Origin: Typhlomys cinereus
Lineage: Eukaryota > Chordata > Mammalia > Rodentia > Platacanthomyidae
Assembly (NCBI GenBank): GCA_023101885.1
Contig: JALPQD010000240.1
Coordinates: 2,077,501-2,141,500, forward strand
Length of the DNA: 64,000 nt
Reading direction: 5' to 3'
Shown in pieces: positions 47,000 to 58,195 of the stretch (the first letter of the stretch is position 1; every line of letters starts with the position of its first letter). A program made the translations under genes and the position numbers. The notes beneath the pieces are model-generated. The model searched no databases, was not told the origin of the DNA, and was given only the letters and a program-made list of their open reading frames with translations.

Positions 47000-47355
47000 T
47001 CAAAAATAAAATCTGGGCCTTGGGAAGATGCCTCTTCCAATAAAATGCTTGTCATGCAAGCATGAGGGCCTGAGTTCAGATCCATCTGAAAAAGTGTTGA
47101 GATGCATATCTGCATCCCTCTTATTGGGGAAACAGGGGTGAAGACAGGCAGATCCTCAGAGCTCACTGACCAGGCAGTCTAGCTAATAAGTGAGCCCCAG
47201 GTTAAGTTAGGAATAGAGAACTTATTCCAAAAAAGAAAAAAGAGAGCAATGAGGAAGATATTCAAAAACTCAAAGTCTACCAATGTACTCTACACCCTTG
47301 CACACCAACACATAACAGAGAAAAAGAAAGAAAGAGAGAGAGAGGGAGAGAGAGA
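47000..47355 (+). mobile_element. B3-like tRNA-derived SINE
   Basis: Clear B3 order: 'gccttgggaagatgcctctt', 'atgcttgtcatgcaagcatg', 'cctgagttcagatcca', 'acaggcagatcctcaga', 'gctcactgaccaggcagtct', 'gtgagccccaggtta', then a degraded 3' part and a (GA)n end (about 47325-47355). Confidence 0.75.
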
Positions 47356-48699
47356 ACTAAAAATGAAATCTGTCAGTATGAATGGTAAAGGCCCATTGCA
47401 GCATACAGAGCACATCCATGTGAAATAAGGAGATTGGTGGAGGTTTCCAATAAGCATTTAAAGCTGAGGGGTTGTATGATTAGAGTCAAATAAACAGAGA
47501 CCTTCAATGTGAGGATAAGGACAACAATAATCTCTCCCATTAGACACAGAAAAAACTTGAACAATTTGAAGATGGCCACTGTAGAAGCTTCTATGATAAA
47601 TAAGCAGGACTACAGTAGGTTAGAAACATGTCAGAAAGCAGTCTAGCAAGAAGGCCAAGGAATCACCACCTATGTTTTCTTATAGGGAAGGTAGTCCATT
47701 TCCAAAGTTCTTCTCACACAGCCTTTTCTCTTTCATCAGTCAATGAATATTAGCCCCTTCCTGCCATCTATGGCTATAATGGTCCTTCCAGTTTCAACAG
47801 TCTATTCTCAATGCTTTGGCCAGTTTTGTTTCTTCATAGTCACTGTTGCCCACTGCTGAAAGATGGCTCTTTGACCAAAGTTGACAGCAGTAGACATTAG
47901 GAAGGAAATTTGGCAAGCACATTATGTTCCTGTAATGAAACAACAGTAGCTTTCCCACTAGGATCTGTGATCTCCTCCAGCCACAGGATTTTGACCAGGT
48001 TTGCAGTGTTAGCTGAGAACTGTATTCACCTATACTGGCAGTGAGGGTTAAACTGACTCTTTTCTACCTGGTTAAATTGTTTCACTGGATTGTCTGAATG
48101 GTACTGCTCTATGGTTGTTCTTTAAACTGTATCTGCCTGATACAGAATACTTCAATGGCAAATATTAAAGTTGTTTCCCATTTGGAAGGCAAGTCAAAAA
48201 AAAAAAGAGAGTTGAAGGTCTGACAGCTGTGTTCTCTAGCAAAATGATAGAAATGGTCCTCCATTGTATCAGAGGTACCACTCAGCCTTCAGGATATTGT
48301 ACTGTGTTGGGAAAGAAATATTAATGCCAAGAATTTTATTTGAAAATCATTTGAAATGAATTGTCAATAACTACATTAATATAAAACTCATTCTGAAATG
48401 TGGTATATTATTAATTTTCTTTATTTTTAGGAGGATGCCAGTTGTGTTAGTATGTTTTAAAAATGGCTGCAGTCAAGTCCCCAAATACAGTATCATGAAT
48501 GTCTTCACCAGTTCCCAAGAGTTAGTGGCCAAGTGTGAAATACAAACCATGATACCAGCAAGATTGTGACCCTGGAGATGTCTGTAGTTATGATGAATGC
48601 CCTGATCTAAGCAACTTAAGAGAGAAAGGATTAACTATTTGGCTTAAGTTCAAGAGCAGATTAAAAGTCCCTTATGACATGAAATGCATGTTGACAGAG
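47356..48699. other. Sequence without a recognised gene
   Basis: No credible ORF. Parts of 47700-48180 have the texture of old L1 UTR in antisense, but no motif was firm enough to call. Confidence 0.4.
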
Positions 48700-48960
48700 A
48701 GGGTGAATGACGCAGGAGCCTGCTCCCATTATCTTAGCCATCAGCAAATTGAGAGAGACAAGATATAGAGAGGAAACGAGGTGGATTATCCAACTCCCAA
48801 GGTCCACCCCCAGTGATAAGGCTCACTTCCCAAACAGCACCACCAATTGGAGACCAAATCTTCAAGCACTTGGACCTTTAGGGACAATTCACATCCAAAC
48901 TATGACAAACCCAACCAGTTGTGTGGCCCTGTGCCTAGCAGACTAACTCTGTGTATAGCA
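48700..48960 (-). mobile_element. MaLR-like LTR end (ancient)
   Basis: Plus-strand reading shows 'caaggtccacccccagtgat', 'caaacagcaccaccaattgg', 'agaccaaatcttcaagcac' and 'gggacaattcacatccaaac'. This is the antisense opening of an MST/MLT-like or related rodent LTR. Confidence 0.45.
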
Positions 48961-49004
48961 TAAGCTGTAGCAGTTCCCACGTTTTACTTTTGCCTTTGTT
49001 TTAC

Positions 49005-49095
49005 TTGCTTTGATGTGGTGCCAGGGACTGAACCCAGGGCCTAGTACTTGTCAAGTAAGTGCTTTGCCACTAAACTATGCTTCTACATCCTTTTC
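49005..49095 (-). mobile_element. ID-like tRNA-derived SINE
   Basis: Plus-strand reading 'gatgtggtgccagggactga', 'acccagggcctagtacttgt', 'aagtgctttgccactaaact' is the antisense of a rodent ID element (tRNA-Ala-like). Diverged. Confidence 0.7.
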
Positions 49096-49239
49096 TTCTC
49101 TATTTACTATGACAACACATAGGACAGGACACAAGCCTCCTCAATGAAAAGGTGTATTCATGTCATAATATGTCTATATAAAAACAAAATGTCCTGGTCA
49201 CAAGGAAATTACAATCCTGGGGTACAGGAGAGAATAGCA

Positions 49240-49350
49240 TACTGGGTATAGAAACACATCTGTATAGTTCCAGCTGCTTGGGAAGCCTAGAAAAGCTGAT
49301 CACTTGAGCTTGGAATTTGAAAACAGCCTGGCATTATAGAGAAACCCCAC
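49240..49350 (+). mobile_element. Old B1-like SINE
   Basis: 'atctgtatagttccagctgc', 'ttgggaagcctagaaaagct', 'gatcacttgagcttggaatt', 'tgaaaacagcctggcattat' and 'agagaaacccc' follow the 7SL order. It retains the Alu-like 'gatcacttgagc'. Confidence 0.6.
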
Positions 49351-49719
49351 CTACCATCCCTATGGAAAAGAAAATTAAAAAGAGAAAAGAACAACACAAT
49401 GTAATAGCTGAAACTGCTAAAAAGTTCACTGGCTTTCCTAGTCAAAATCTAATATTTTTCATTGGCTCTTTGCAGATTTTGAGATATTGGTATATACAAC
49501 TTGTCTGACATTCCCACAAGACTTTTCGGAATAGAGGATATAGGATAACATGGATACAAGGTGAGGAAGAGAATAATGAAAAAAATGCTTGAGAAGCAGG
49601 AGGTAATAAAGTATAGGAGAGGCTGAGGGAGGAATTGAAAAACCCTAAGATATTAATATGTCTTATGATATTAATATGTCAAAAAATTAGATTTTGTTTT
49701 TAAAAGAACAAGAATGATC

Positions 49720-50990
49720 AGTCCCTGTACAGAGAAACATGGAGAGAAGAAGACAGGGCAAACCAAATGCCCTGGGATTATCCATCTAGAATCCAGAGAC
49801 AACTAAACAATACTAGAAGTAACAGGTAAATGATACTTCCTGACTGTTGTTGGTCAGAGAGATCTCAAAGTCCTCCCATCAACAGTTTGCCATCGCTTTT
49901 GGTTTCTCTCCAGAGACTAATACCAAGACCTATTACTGAATTTGAAACACACATGGATCATAGGACATGAACATGAAACACCAGTTAGAAATTGTCTAAA
50001 AGTTTACTCCTTGTTGAATAACTTACACAGTACCAGAGACTACCATGGAAGTTACTGGGGGAGAAAAACAACCAAACAATCTCATCAGTCTGTGAAATCT
50101 GCAATTTGCAATAACAATCACCATGGCAAGAGGTGACCATCAGCATAAGAGTGACATGAATATCAAGGTGACACAACAGCTTTGTTACTGAATTTAAGGC
50201 CTGCTTGTCTGAAGGGAAAAAAATTTCTACTATTGTGAAGTACAACAAAAACCTATGAAAGGGGAGGGCTTAGGTCCTAAGGGAAAAGCAGGCTATGAAT
50301 GTTTAGCTACAAAACAACTGTTATTATACCCACAAATTGAAGGAGCACTGAACCTCAAAGCCTCCTTCTACAAAAAAAGGTATTTACTACAGAAAAGCAT
50401 AACTGGCCAAAATGCAGAAAATAAGTGACTTTGGACTGCTTGGCCCTAAATAGGACATCTACATCACATTTATATGCATCGCAAGTCTCAAGGAACATTG
50501 AAGAAAAGGGAGCAGCAAGATTCTAAGACCCTAAAGTGGGACACTGGTAGGCCAGATGTTATCTCCTGGACAGGACGAGACTGTGATGATTTCATGGCAG
50601 ATGCATGTACTTTCACAAAACTGACCTATCTGTTGATAGGTTCATGTTTCACCATGAAAGTAGAAAGATCTCAAGAAGCTCCACTGAGAGACTGATGAGA
50701 TCTAATATTGACATGTAAGAAAAAAGAAGATGCTTTCCTCAAATGGTATACCCACTGATGTATGACACCTGTTTGGAGCATGAATCATACCAGGCATATG
50801 TCATTAAAGACAAATTAGATGAAATGCAGCGGGCTACTTGAAAATAGGAGGGAGTTTGGAGGGAGAAAATGGTTGTAAGGGGAAAAGGAGGAGGCATGGG
50901 ATTGGGGATTAACAGATAAACATACCATAAATTCACCATATTCATGTTTGCAACAGTAAAAAAAGAAAAAAGAAAAAGAAATCATAATAT
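49720..50990 (+). mobile_element. Old rodent L1 3' UTR (Lx-like)
   Basis: Motifs in order: 'gactgttgttggtcagaga', 'tttggactgcttggccctaa', 'ataggacatctacatcac', 'caagtctcaaggaacattga', 'gatgttatctcctggacagg', 'gagggagtttggagggaga', and an A-rich end (50957-50985). This matches the remembered layout of old rodent L1 3' UTRs. The left half is poorly defined. Short ORFs in it are chance. Confidence 0.5.
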
Positions 50991-51449
50991 TCATGAGAAT
51001 ACAACTAAAATATGTCAATAATATTTCTTCAACTGTCTTTGAAAACTTTTATTAGTGAGCCTTTTCTTTTTTCCTCTCACTACCTCACATAGACAGGTTT
51101 GTGGACATTATTAAGGTCCATTTGTAATTGATAGTTGTTCTCATTTTCAGTTAGTTGAATTTATCATTGACTTTTTTTAAAAGATCGTCTTTAATTTTCC
51201 ATGCATACCTGGATCAAATCTTTAATGTTTCTGAATTCCTTTCCTTATGTGTTGGAGTCAGTAACAGGGTTTCATTTCAAGTATGAGGTGAATCACATGA
51301 TAAAGGAAGTACTAACCACCTGCCTGAGGTGGTACAGGTAGCTTGTACCCACTTGGCAGGAGTTTATTAATTTCAGGACAAGATGTAATATTCTTGTGAT
51401 GATATGATTTTCTGAAGAAAGCAAAAGAAAACTTGATTTTTCTTTTTTC

Positions 51450-51532
51450 TTTTATGGTGCTAGTGATTATGCTCAGGCCCTTTCATATGCAAAGTAAGTA
51501 TTCAGTCACTGTGCAGAATCTCTAACCCCAAT
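51450..51532 (-). mobile_element. ID-like SINE, eroded
   Basis: 'atggtgctagtgattatgct', 'caggccctttcatatgcaaa' and 'gtaagtattcagtcactgtg' resemble an antisense ID element, more decayed than that at 49005. Confidence 0.5.
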
Positions 51533-54353
51533 AATTGTTTTATTTTTCATTAAAATTTTCACAGTAACCCTTTATATAAACTCTAGAAATTTTTATTATA
51601 TTCCTTTTCTATAGACATTTTATGTGATTTTTCTTTTTTTTATTATATTTGACCTGCTATCAGAAAGCTTCAGTTTTGAAGTCAAAACGTATGGAAAATA
51701 ATAGTAATTTCCATAACCGGATACCACCAAAGCAAACAACATGAATCTTAGAGGTAAATGGGTGCTCATGTAGGCCTTGTAAATTCAAAACAACATTTTT
51801 TATAAGCTGGGCAAGATGTGATACGTAATCAACATAATGAAGTTCTCCAGCACAATGATTAATCTCTGTGTGAGTCACAGCCCTTGCTGCTGCATTCTAA
51901 ATGGGCTGCATTCTATATAATGCATTCTGAGGAAGACCAGGCAAGAACCTGCGTTAGTCTAAAGCTCAGGTGACAAGTCTGCAAGCAGAAGCACCTTCGG
52001 CTCTGGCTTTACAAAGCAGTAGAGGCTTTGTAAAGGGCAGCCAGATAGCACTGGTATTACTGACTCCAGTTTATCAAAACCGAGTGTTACATTAGCGTAT
52101 TCCTGCCGCAACTATGCAGCTGTCAACCATTTAATAAGGGAGAGATAAAGTAGAGTGGAGTCTTTCACAAGGGCGGGAGAACAAAGGCCTCTTATATAAG
52201 AGATACAGTGTGAACAAAACTAAAAATTTCCAGGTGTGTATGAGGTTAAGGGATTAAGCTTCCTGGTGGAAGAATCAGGCGGGTGACGAGAATGATGAAT
52301 GATACAAATAGGAAGGTTATACCCTGAGCAAAGCATTTTAACAATCCTCTTTAGAGAGGCCCATATGGCTCATTGCAGCTAGCCAGTGGTGTGATTGGTA
52401 ACAAACCCCAACACATACACAGATGAATGGTCTGGGGAATGGGTAAGGAAGGAAATTCCCCAAAGGTTGAATGTTTCTGATGGAAACTAGTAAGAAGGAC
52501 CTCTTACTAATGATTCGCCTGAATGTTATGAAGCCAGATGTAGTAGGTAGAGTGTAAGAGAACAGATGCTGTCTCAGAGTGAAGAACATGGAGCTAATCC
52601 TGACTGGCTCAGGATGCCCAAGAACATACCACTAACCTTTATAACACACAAGTTAACACAAGAATTTAACTGATCCTATACCTTCGTTTCTGGTCAGAAC
52701 ATGTCATTGCAAATCTTTTTAATAATAGTATTTAAATAGTCCTGGTGGCCTAGCAATATTCATATACTTTTGTCTTCTGATTGCATACAACAAAAATAAT
52801 TCATACTCAGATTTATGTCTCCCCAGCTGGGGAAGGCACATGTAATGCTACTATCCAAATCTGTCCCACAGGAGAGCAGATATAGTTTGCCTAAGGTTGC
52901 ATGACTAATTAGTGTCAGAGCTGGAATAGAAGGTGAGCTGTGAAATGTAGAAACTGCTGTCTTACACTCCGCAGGTCTTGCCTTTCGGAGCATAGTGGAG
53001 AGGGCAGGTGTGAAAACCTCGCATTAAGATCTCAGGTGCAGTGCCCTCCTGAAGGGAATTGGTATGGACAGGCCTGCATCTCAGTGAGTAGAGGTTGCCC
53101 TGCATTGTGAGGGTCCCTTACAAGCTGTTGGAGGTCACGTCTTTAATAGGCTTCCCTTTAGAGACATTGTCAGTAGGCCCACTAAGCAACAGGACATGTT
53201 CCTTTTTGTCTCTTCCAGGTATTAATGGCCCATGCTAGCAAACACACTTTAACCTTTCATTTGCTTTCTTTCTCTGCTCCTTGGCATGTGGACCAATGTA
53301 CATTAGCAAAGAAAGTGAGGGAGTGTACACAGCTAGTCTGCCTGCCAAGTCCTGTCTGACATTTCTGTGTTTTGTACCTGAATATTTCACCTTAATTATC
53401 TAGGACAGGAGAATCCAGGATGGCACTTCAGAGAAGGTAATCCTGACTAAGAGTCCTTCCCATAAGTGTTAACTTCAGTGGGTAATTGACCATCTGAGAT
53501 CACTCCTGAAACACATCAGCTACCCATTGAAGTAGGTGTCATTCAAGGCTCTGGTTAGAGCCTCAAGTACATCTCACTCTGACTAGGGTTTTGAAGGTAT
53601 AAATTCCACGAAAGATTTTATCTACTGACCCAGCCCAATTTCTCCTCAGATGATAAGCTGTCTGTGTTTCAGACACCCTTAGATGTCTTCTTGCATGGAA
53701 GACACAGTTTCTTGGCCACTCATTTTATTAACTGAAAAACATTAAACACAAGTGTCGGTTGAGATACTTTTTTCTCCTTCAAAAATTATTTCTCTATACT
53801 ACAATGGATTTGCATAATTCAGATAAGAATGACATAGTCCTTTCTGTTTCGCCTATGTGCAGATGATGTCTGTGTACACAGACAAGCTCTCTGTGAGCAG
53901 AAAGTTCCTAGGGATCCTTGCCCAACTCTCTTTACCCTGGGTGCTCAAGCACAAAATTGCATGTAATCAATTTGCTTTTACATCCTGCATTAAACTTACC
54001 AGATATAAAAGTATCACGAGTATTTTCAATATCATTCTAAAGAGCAGTGATTTAAAAGACTTTTTATTGTAATGAAAAAAATGGCAAGGATAGTAACGGC
54101 TATATAGTCCATTTTCATGCTTCAATCAAAACCACACAAGATTCACTGTAACCTCAGAACAGATAGAAATTAAAAGTAGGAAATTGATAAGTGCCATTTT
54201 CAATGTCTAAAAGATGAAGCAATATTCCTGAGCAATATTTTAACCTTCTGGCTTCTAAAAATACAGGATAAGTAGTAGTTTAACTTGATACTGTGGAGTA
54301 TCTCAGTGGTGTAACTATATAGATACAGAAATAGAGTTTTTGATATAACCAAA
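51533..54353. other. Mostly unique sequence, no gene seen
   Basis: A perfect 11-bp hairpin (ctttacaaagc / gctttgtaaag, 7-nt loop) lies at 52007-52035. One MIR trace is listed separately. ORFs up to 83 codons lack recognisable domains. Confidence 0.5.
52868..52960 (-). mobile_element. MIR fragment
   Basis: 'gtttgcctaaggttgcatga' then 'ctaattagtgtcagagctgg' and 'aatagaaggtga' match the antisense MIR stretch 'cttgcccaaggtcacacagc' followed by 'agtggcagagctgggatt'. Confidence 0.5.
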
Positions 54354-54372
54354 ATCTCCTAAGTATACAGAT

Positions 54373-54857
54373 TTTTTTCCACTTTTTTTATTAAAAATTT
54401 AATTATACATTTTAAAATTTTTTACCAGTTCCTTCCCTCCCCCCTCCTCCCCCCAACCCCCTCCTCCCCCTCCCCTTCCCCCAATGCCTCCCCCCCAATT
54501 CCCAGAGAATCCTTTATTGTGTACGCCTAACTCTCCACTGGGTCCTCCTCTCCGATGACATATAAGGACCCAGTAGGCATTTCCATAAGCCCTTTCTCTT
54601 GTTCCCCTTAAGCATAAGATCACTACTATGGCTGTCAATCCCTTGCCTCCAGGGGTCTCGGTGCCCTTAACAGATGCTAGACTTTATGAGGGCAACAGTG
54701 CGCTGGACATTGCGCAGGGCATGCAAAGTCCCATTATGATTGCTTTGGCCCCAACTATTGTTGAGAATCTTGCAAATCGTTGCTCCTCCCATCCTTTTGC
54801 TCTTACAATCTTACCGCCCCCTCTTCCGCAAATGTCCCTGAGCTCCAGGATGGGGAG
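54373..54857 (-). mobile_element. 5'-truncated L1 (3' UTR), young subfamily
   Basis: Perfect 19-bp target duplication, atctcctaagtatacagat, at 54354-54372 and 54858-54876. The insert starts with T-rich tail sequence, then the complement of the G-rich tract and the 3' UTR body, and ends at 'aggatgggga'. It is nearly identical to 5041-5446 over the shared part. The open frame from 54628 is antisense and runs past the element into flanking DNA. Confidence 0.95.
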
Positions 54858-54876
54858 ATCTCCTAAGTATACAGAT

Positions 54877-56368
54877 GTTTTTTTAAAAAATATAACAAAA
54901 AGATGTCTAATACAGACACATCACTTGTTATCAGGAGTGAAAATTATGTCTGTTATTGCAATTGGTTATAAGGCAAGAAGCATGACTTAGGCTTCTACAG
55001 CTGCTGCTGTTAAAAATAATGACCATTAGTATTTAAATTCACATAATACACTGGAACTTAGAGGTATACTCCTATAAAAATATATCATTATCACTATCTC
55101 ACAATGCCCAGTACAACAGACTTTCAATAACTATTTGTGGAAGAAATCCAGAAATAATGAATCCATGGACCACCTGCTTTTCTACACTATCCTAATTTGG
55201 TCTTTTTTTCTTTACTATCTTTATGAGAAATCATCAAATGAAAATCAATAGCTAAGAACTCCTGTCTTCTGCCTTAGTTCTCAACCTTTGGTTTTAAGTC
55301 TCCTTTCTACCACCCAGCTCAATGTTTTGAATTTTCAAAGGACTAGACAGAAGAAACACGGAGTTTGTTATTTTATTTACTAAATACAGGAGGAAATTAA
55401 TTTCAGATAAGCTTGAAGAATATATTAGCATAAGCATATCCAAAATAGCATATGACACGCACTTGAACTAAATCTAATCTAACTGAGGATCATCTACATT
55501 TTATTTTCCACAATATTCTTGCAAGTCCAGCTCCCACAGACCAGGTGATTCTATGGTTAGGAAGCAGTTGCACAATTAGCCTGATGAACTTTTGTCCAGC
55601 AATGGTCAACTTTCCACGGTTCTCTAAGATTGTGTCATTGAAGAGCCTTAGCCTTGGAGTCAAACCACATGTGAAATCCTTCTAAAGATGATGAATTTAC
55701 ATGTGGGCAAAGGAAAAGTATGAAAGCTAAAGAATCAAAGACAGAAAACCTATCAAAGAGCAGAGTGAACAATTCTGACATTGACAGTCACTTTTCAGAA
55801 GATATTTCATGCACGCTTCATAGACATATATTTAGTTCAAAGGTAAAACTGACTTCTTAAAAACGTTTTGAGTTTCGGGAAACTGTCAGCTGTGTTCTTA
55901 AACTGTGAAAGAAATGTAATGCTTATGAAAGGCAGCAGACTGATTGATTGAATGATTATTAATATTTATTACATGCCAGTAAGAAGCCAGAGGTATTGGA
56001 ACATCCAGGTCAGGTCTCCCCAGCCTGAAAAGGAAGCAGTATGTCTTGAAGTTTTGGACTGTGAGGTCTCAAAAGAGCAAGATGGCATATACTGTTACCA
56101 GCTAGAGTTGAGATATTTGTTCAATGAGATCTGACAGTACACACAAGATAGCTAGCAAGGTCTTGGAACCCACAAAATTCATAATCTATAAAGCAAAACT
56201 GGAATTTTATCTCCAGGGCCTGCCTATTAAAGATTTATGGAAAGACAAGTTGCTGAGTTCCAGAGCATCAATGCAGGCAGAAGGTAGCTGGAAGATATTC
56301 TGCAAAGACATAAATACAGAAGTTTGATGCAAGGTGCCACAGTAAAGCTTCCCCCTCTCCCCATAAAG
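54877..56368. other. Unique sequence, no gene seen
   Basis: AT-rich. A possible MIR/L2 3' relic ('aatgcccagtacaacagact' then 'caataactatttgtgg') lies near 55105-55145. No other feature recognised. Confidence 0.45.
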
Positions 56369-56379
56369 TAACAGATTGT

Positions 56380-56644
56380 AGGGCTGGAGAAATGGCTCAG
56401 GAGTTAAGACTATGTCTTGCAAGCAGGTTCCTAAATTCGGATCCCAGGTTCCACATAAAAGCGCCAAGCAGAAACAGCAGTGGTCTGCCCTTCCCACCCT
56501 GGTGGGCAGAGCCTGGGAAATCCCAGAGTAAAGCAGAAAAGAGATAGAAGCAATCCAGGGTGATTCCCAAGGTCACCCTTCCACAGGAATATACAGTGCC
56601 CTCTGATACACACACATGAAAAATAAATAAATAAATATTAAAAA
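56380..56644 (+). mobile_element. Older B2-like SINE (ancestral type)
   Basis: Same tRNA-like head as the young family ('gggctggagaaatggctcag'), but the body reads 'agcagtggtctgcccttccc', 'ggtgggcagagcctgggaaa', 'agagtaaagcagaaaagag' and 'gggtgattcccaaggtcac', with the end 'agtgccctctgatacacac' and AAATAAATAAATA. It links the old copies at 2836 and 34258 to the young subfamilies. A weak duplication (acagattgt at 56371, acagactgt at 56645) is visible. Confidence 0.85.
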
Positions 56645-56929
56645 ACAGACTGTGAATGAACTTCCAAAGTCTTTCTAAGGTAGAATGAAGACCGTTTCTA
56701 ACTCAATCTATTACAAATTATAAATGAAGAGAGACAGCAAGGCATTGCTCATTGAACTGCCATGGATTGTACTTGGAGATACATATATACGTATATATGT
56801 ATGCACAAAATGTTACTCATTTTGGTTCCCATAGTAACATCACATGAATGGCATTACTTTTCTCATTTTATCAACAATTAACTGCTGAGCACAAGAAAAC
56901 TTAAATAATTATTCAACATTAAGAACTCA

Positions 56930-57290
56930 AAATGGGCTATAGAAATAGCATGAGCCGTAAAGCAATTACTACACAAACAGGAGAAACAGTTCAGAACTTG
57001 TGGTGCTTACGTGAAAAGTTCGGCATGCATTCCCTGGGATGGCAGAGATGGGAAGAGGCTGGGATTTGTTGGCCAGTAAGTCTAGCTGAAACAGTGGGCT
57101 CTGGGTTCAGTGAGAGACCTTGTCTTGAGGGAATAAGGTAGACATCCTCTTCTGACTTCTGCACATTCATAAAGGCACACATTCCTGTGCATGTACACAC
57201 ACAGACATACAACATACAAAACACATACATGCACACACACGCACGCATGCACAAGAGAGAGAGAGAGAGAGGGAGAGAGAGAAGATAAAT
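56930..57290 (+). mobile_element. Old B3-like SINE with (GA)n tail
   Basis: 'gggctatagaaatagcatga', 'cattccctgggatggcagag', 'ggccagtaagtctagctgaa', 'gggttcagtgagagaccttg', 'tcttctgacttctgcaca', a CACA-rich part and a (GA)n tract (about 57254-57282). Confidence 0.7.
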
Positions 57291-57504
57291 AAAAACTTAA
57301 ATGTGCATTTTAGAATAAAAGAGAGTTTTTATATTCATCTCTGCATTTTTCAGAGTTAAGATTTCTGGATACTACAGGTCCCAAATGTTGTCTTCCAAAT
57401 ATATATCCGTAACATCCTGATGCAGTTGTTCCTGTCGTTCGCTCGTTTGTACTTTTCCCTTGAAGCAGCCCAGGCTCATCTTGAGCTTAGGCTTATGGCA
57501 GCCC

Positions 57505-57571
57505 TGAGAGTCAGACGGCTGAGGTAAGACTGTTAAAGACCAGCCTGAGCTACATTGCAAGATACTTTCTT
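57505..57571 (+). mobile_element. B1-like fragment interrupted by a young SINE
   Basis: 'gacggctgaggtaagactgt' and 'agaccagcctgagctacatt' followed by 'gcaagatact' match a 7SL-derived SINE. The SINE at 57572 inserted at its end, as shown by its duplication caagatactttctt. Confidence 0.55.
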
Positions 57572-57870
57572 TTTTTTAATTTTTTATTATTTATTCAATT
57601 GTACATGTATGTGTGTGTGCGCGTGTGTATATGTATGCATGTGCGCATGTGTCTGTAGAACCACGGATGAATTCGGGAACCACCATGGACCGCCTCCACC
57701 TCCTCCTTGTTTACTCTGCCCTGGGATTCACAGGCTCCACCCTACCAGGACCAGAAACGCAGGCCGCCCCCATTTCCGCCTGGCGTCTATACGTGGGGTC
57801 TAGGATCCGAACTCGGGACCTTCCGCCTGCAAGGCGGAGGCTTAACCCCTGAGCCACCTCTCCAGCCCCA
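57572..57870 (-). mobile_element. Young B2-like SINE, subfamily b
   Basis: A full-length antisense copy running from the poly(A)/AATAAATAA tail and GT-rich part to the head (plus-strand 'gagccacctctccagcccc'). It has the subfamily b 'agtaaacaagg' mark in antisense. A 14-bp perfect duplication, caagatactttctt, is at 57558-57571 and 57871-57884. Confidence 0.95.
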
Positions 57871-58057
57871 CAAGATACTTTCTTAATAATGATATACAAT
57901 AATAATAGTAGAAAGAAGTAAGGAGAAGAAAAGAAACAAGAGAAAAAAAGAATAATAAGAATCTTCATGACCAAAAAGCTACCACAGTCTCATGGTTATA
58001 TGGACACCACTCACAGTTTATCAATTTTATTCTGAAAAAGAGCCAATTAACAATGGC

Positions 58058-58195
58058 ATTTTGTGGTGCACATGTGTATGTGTGTGTGTAGTGCATGTGT
58101 ACACATGCATGTATTGTGTACTGTGTGTGCTGTTTGTATGTGTCTACGATGTGTGTGTATGTATGTATGTTTATGTGTTTATGCATGTGTATACA
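58058..58195. repeat. Degenerate (GT)n-rich tract
   Basis: Interrupted TG/GT and ATGT units over about 140 bp. The Cys/Val-rich ORF through it is spurious. Confidence 0.85.
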
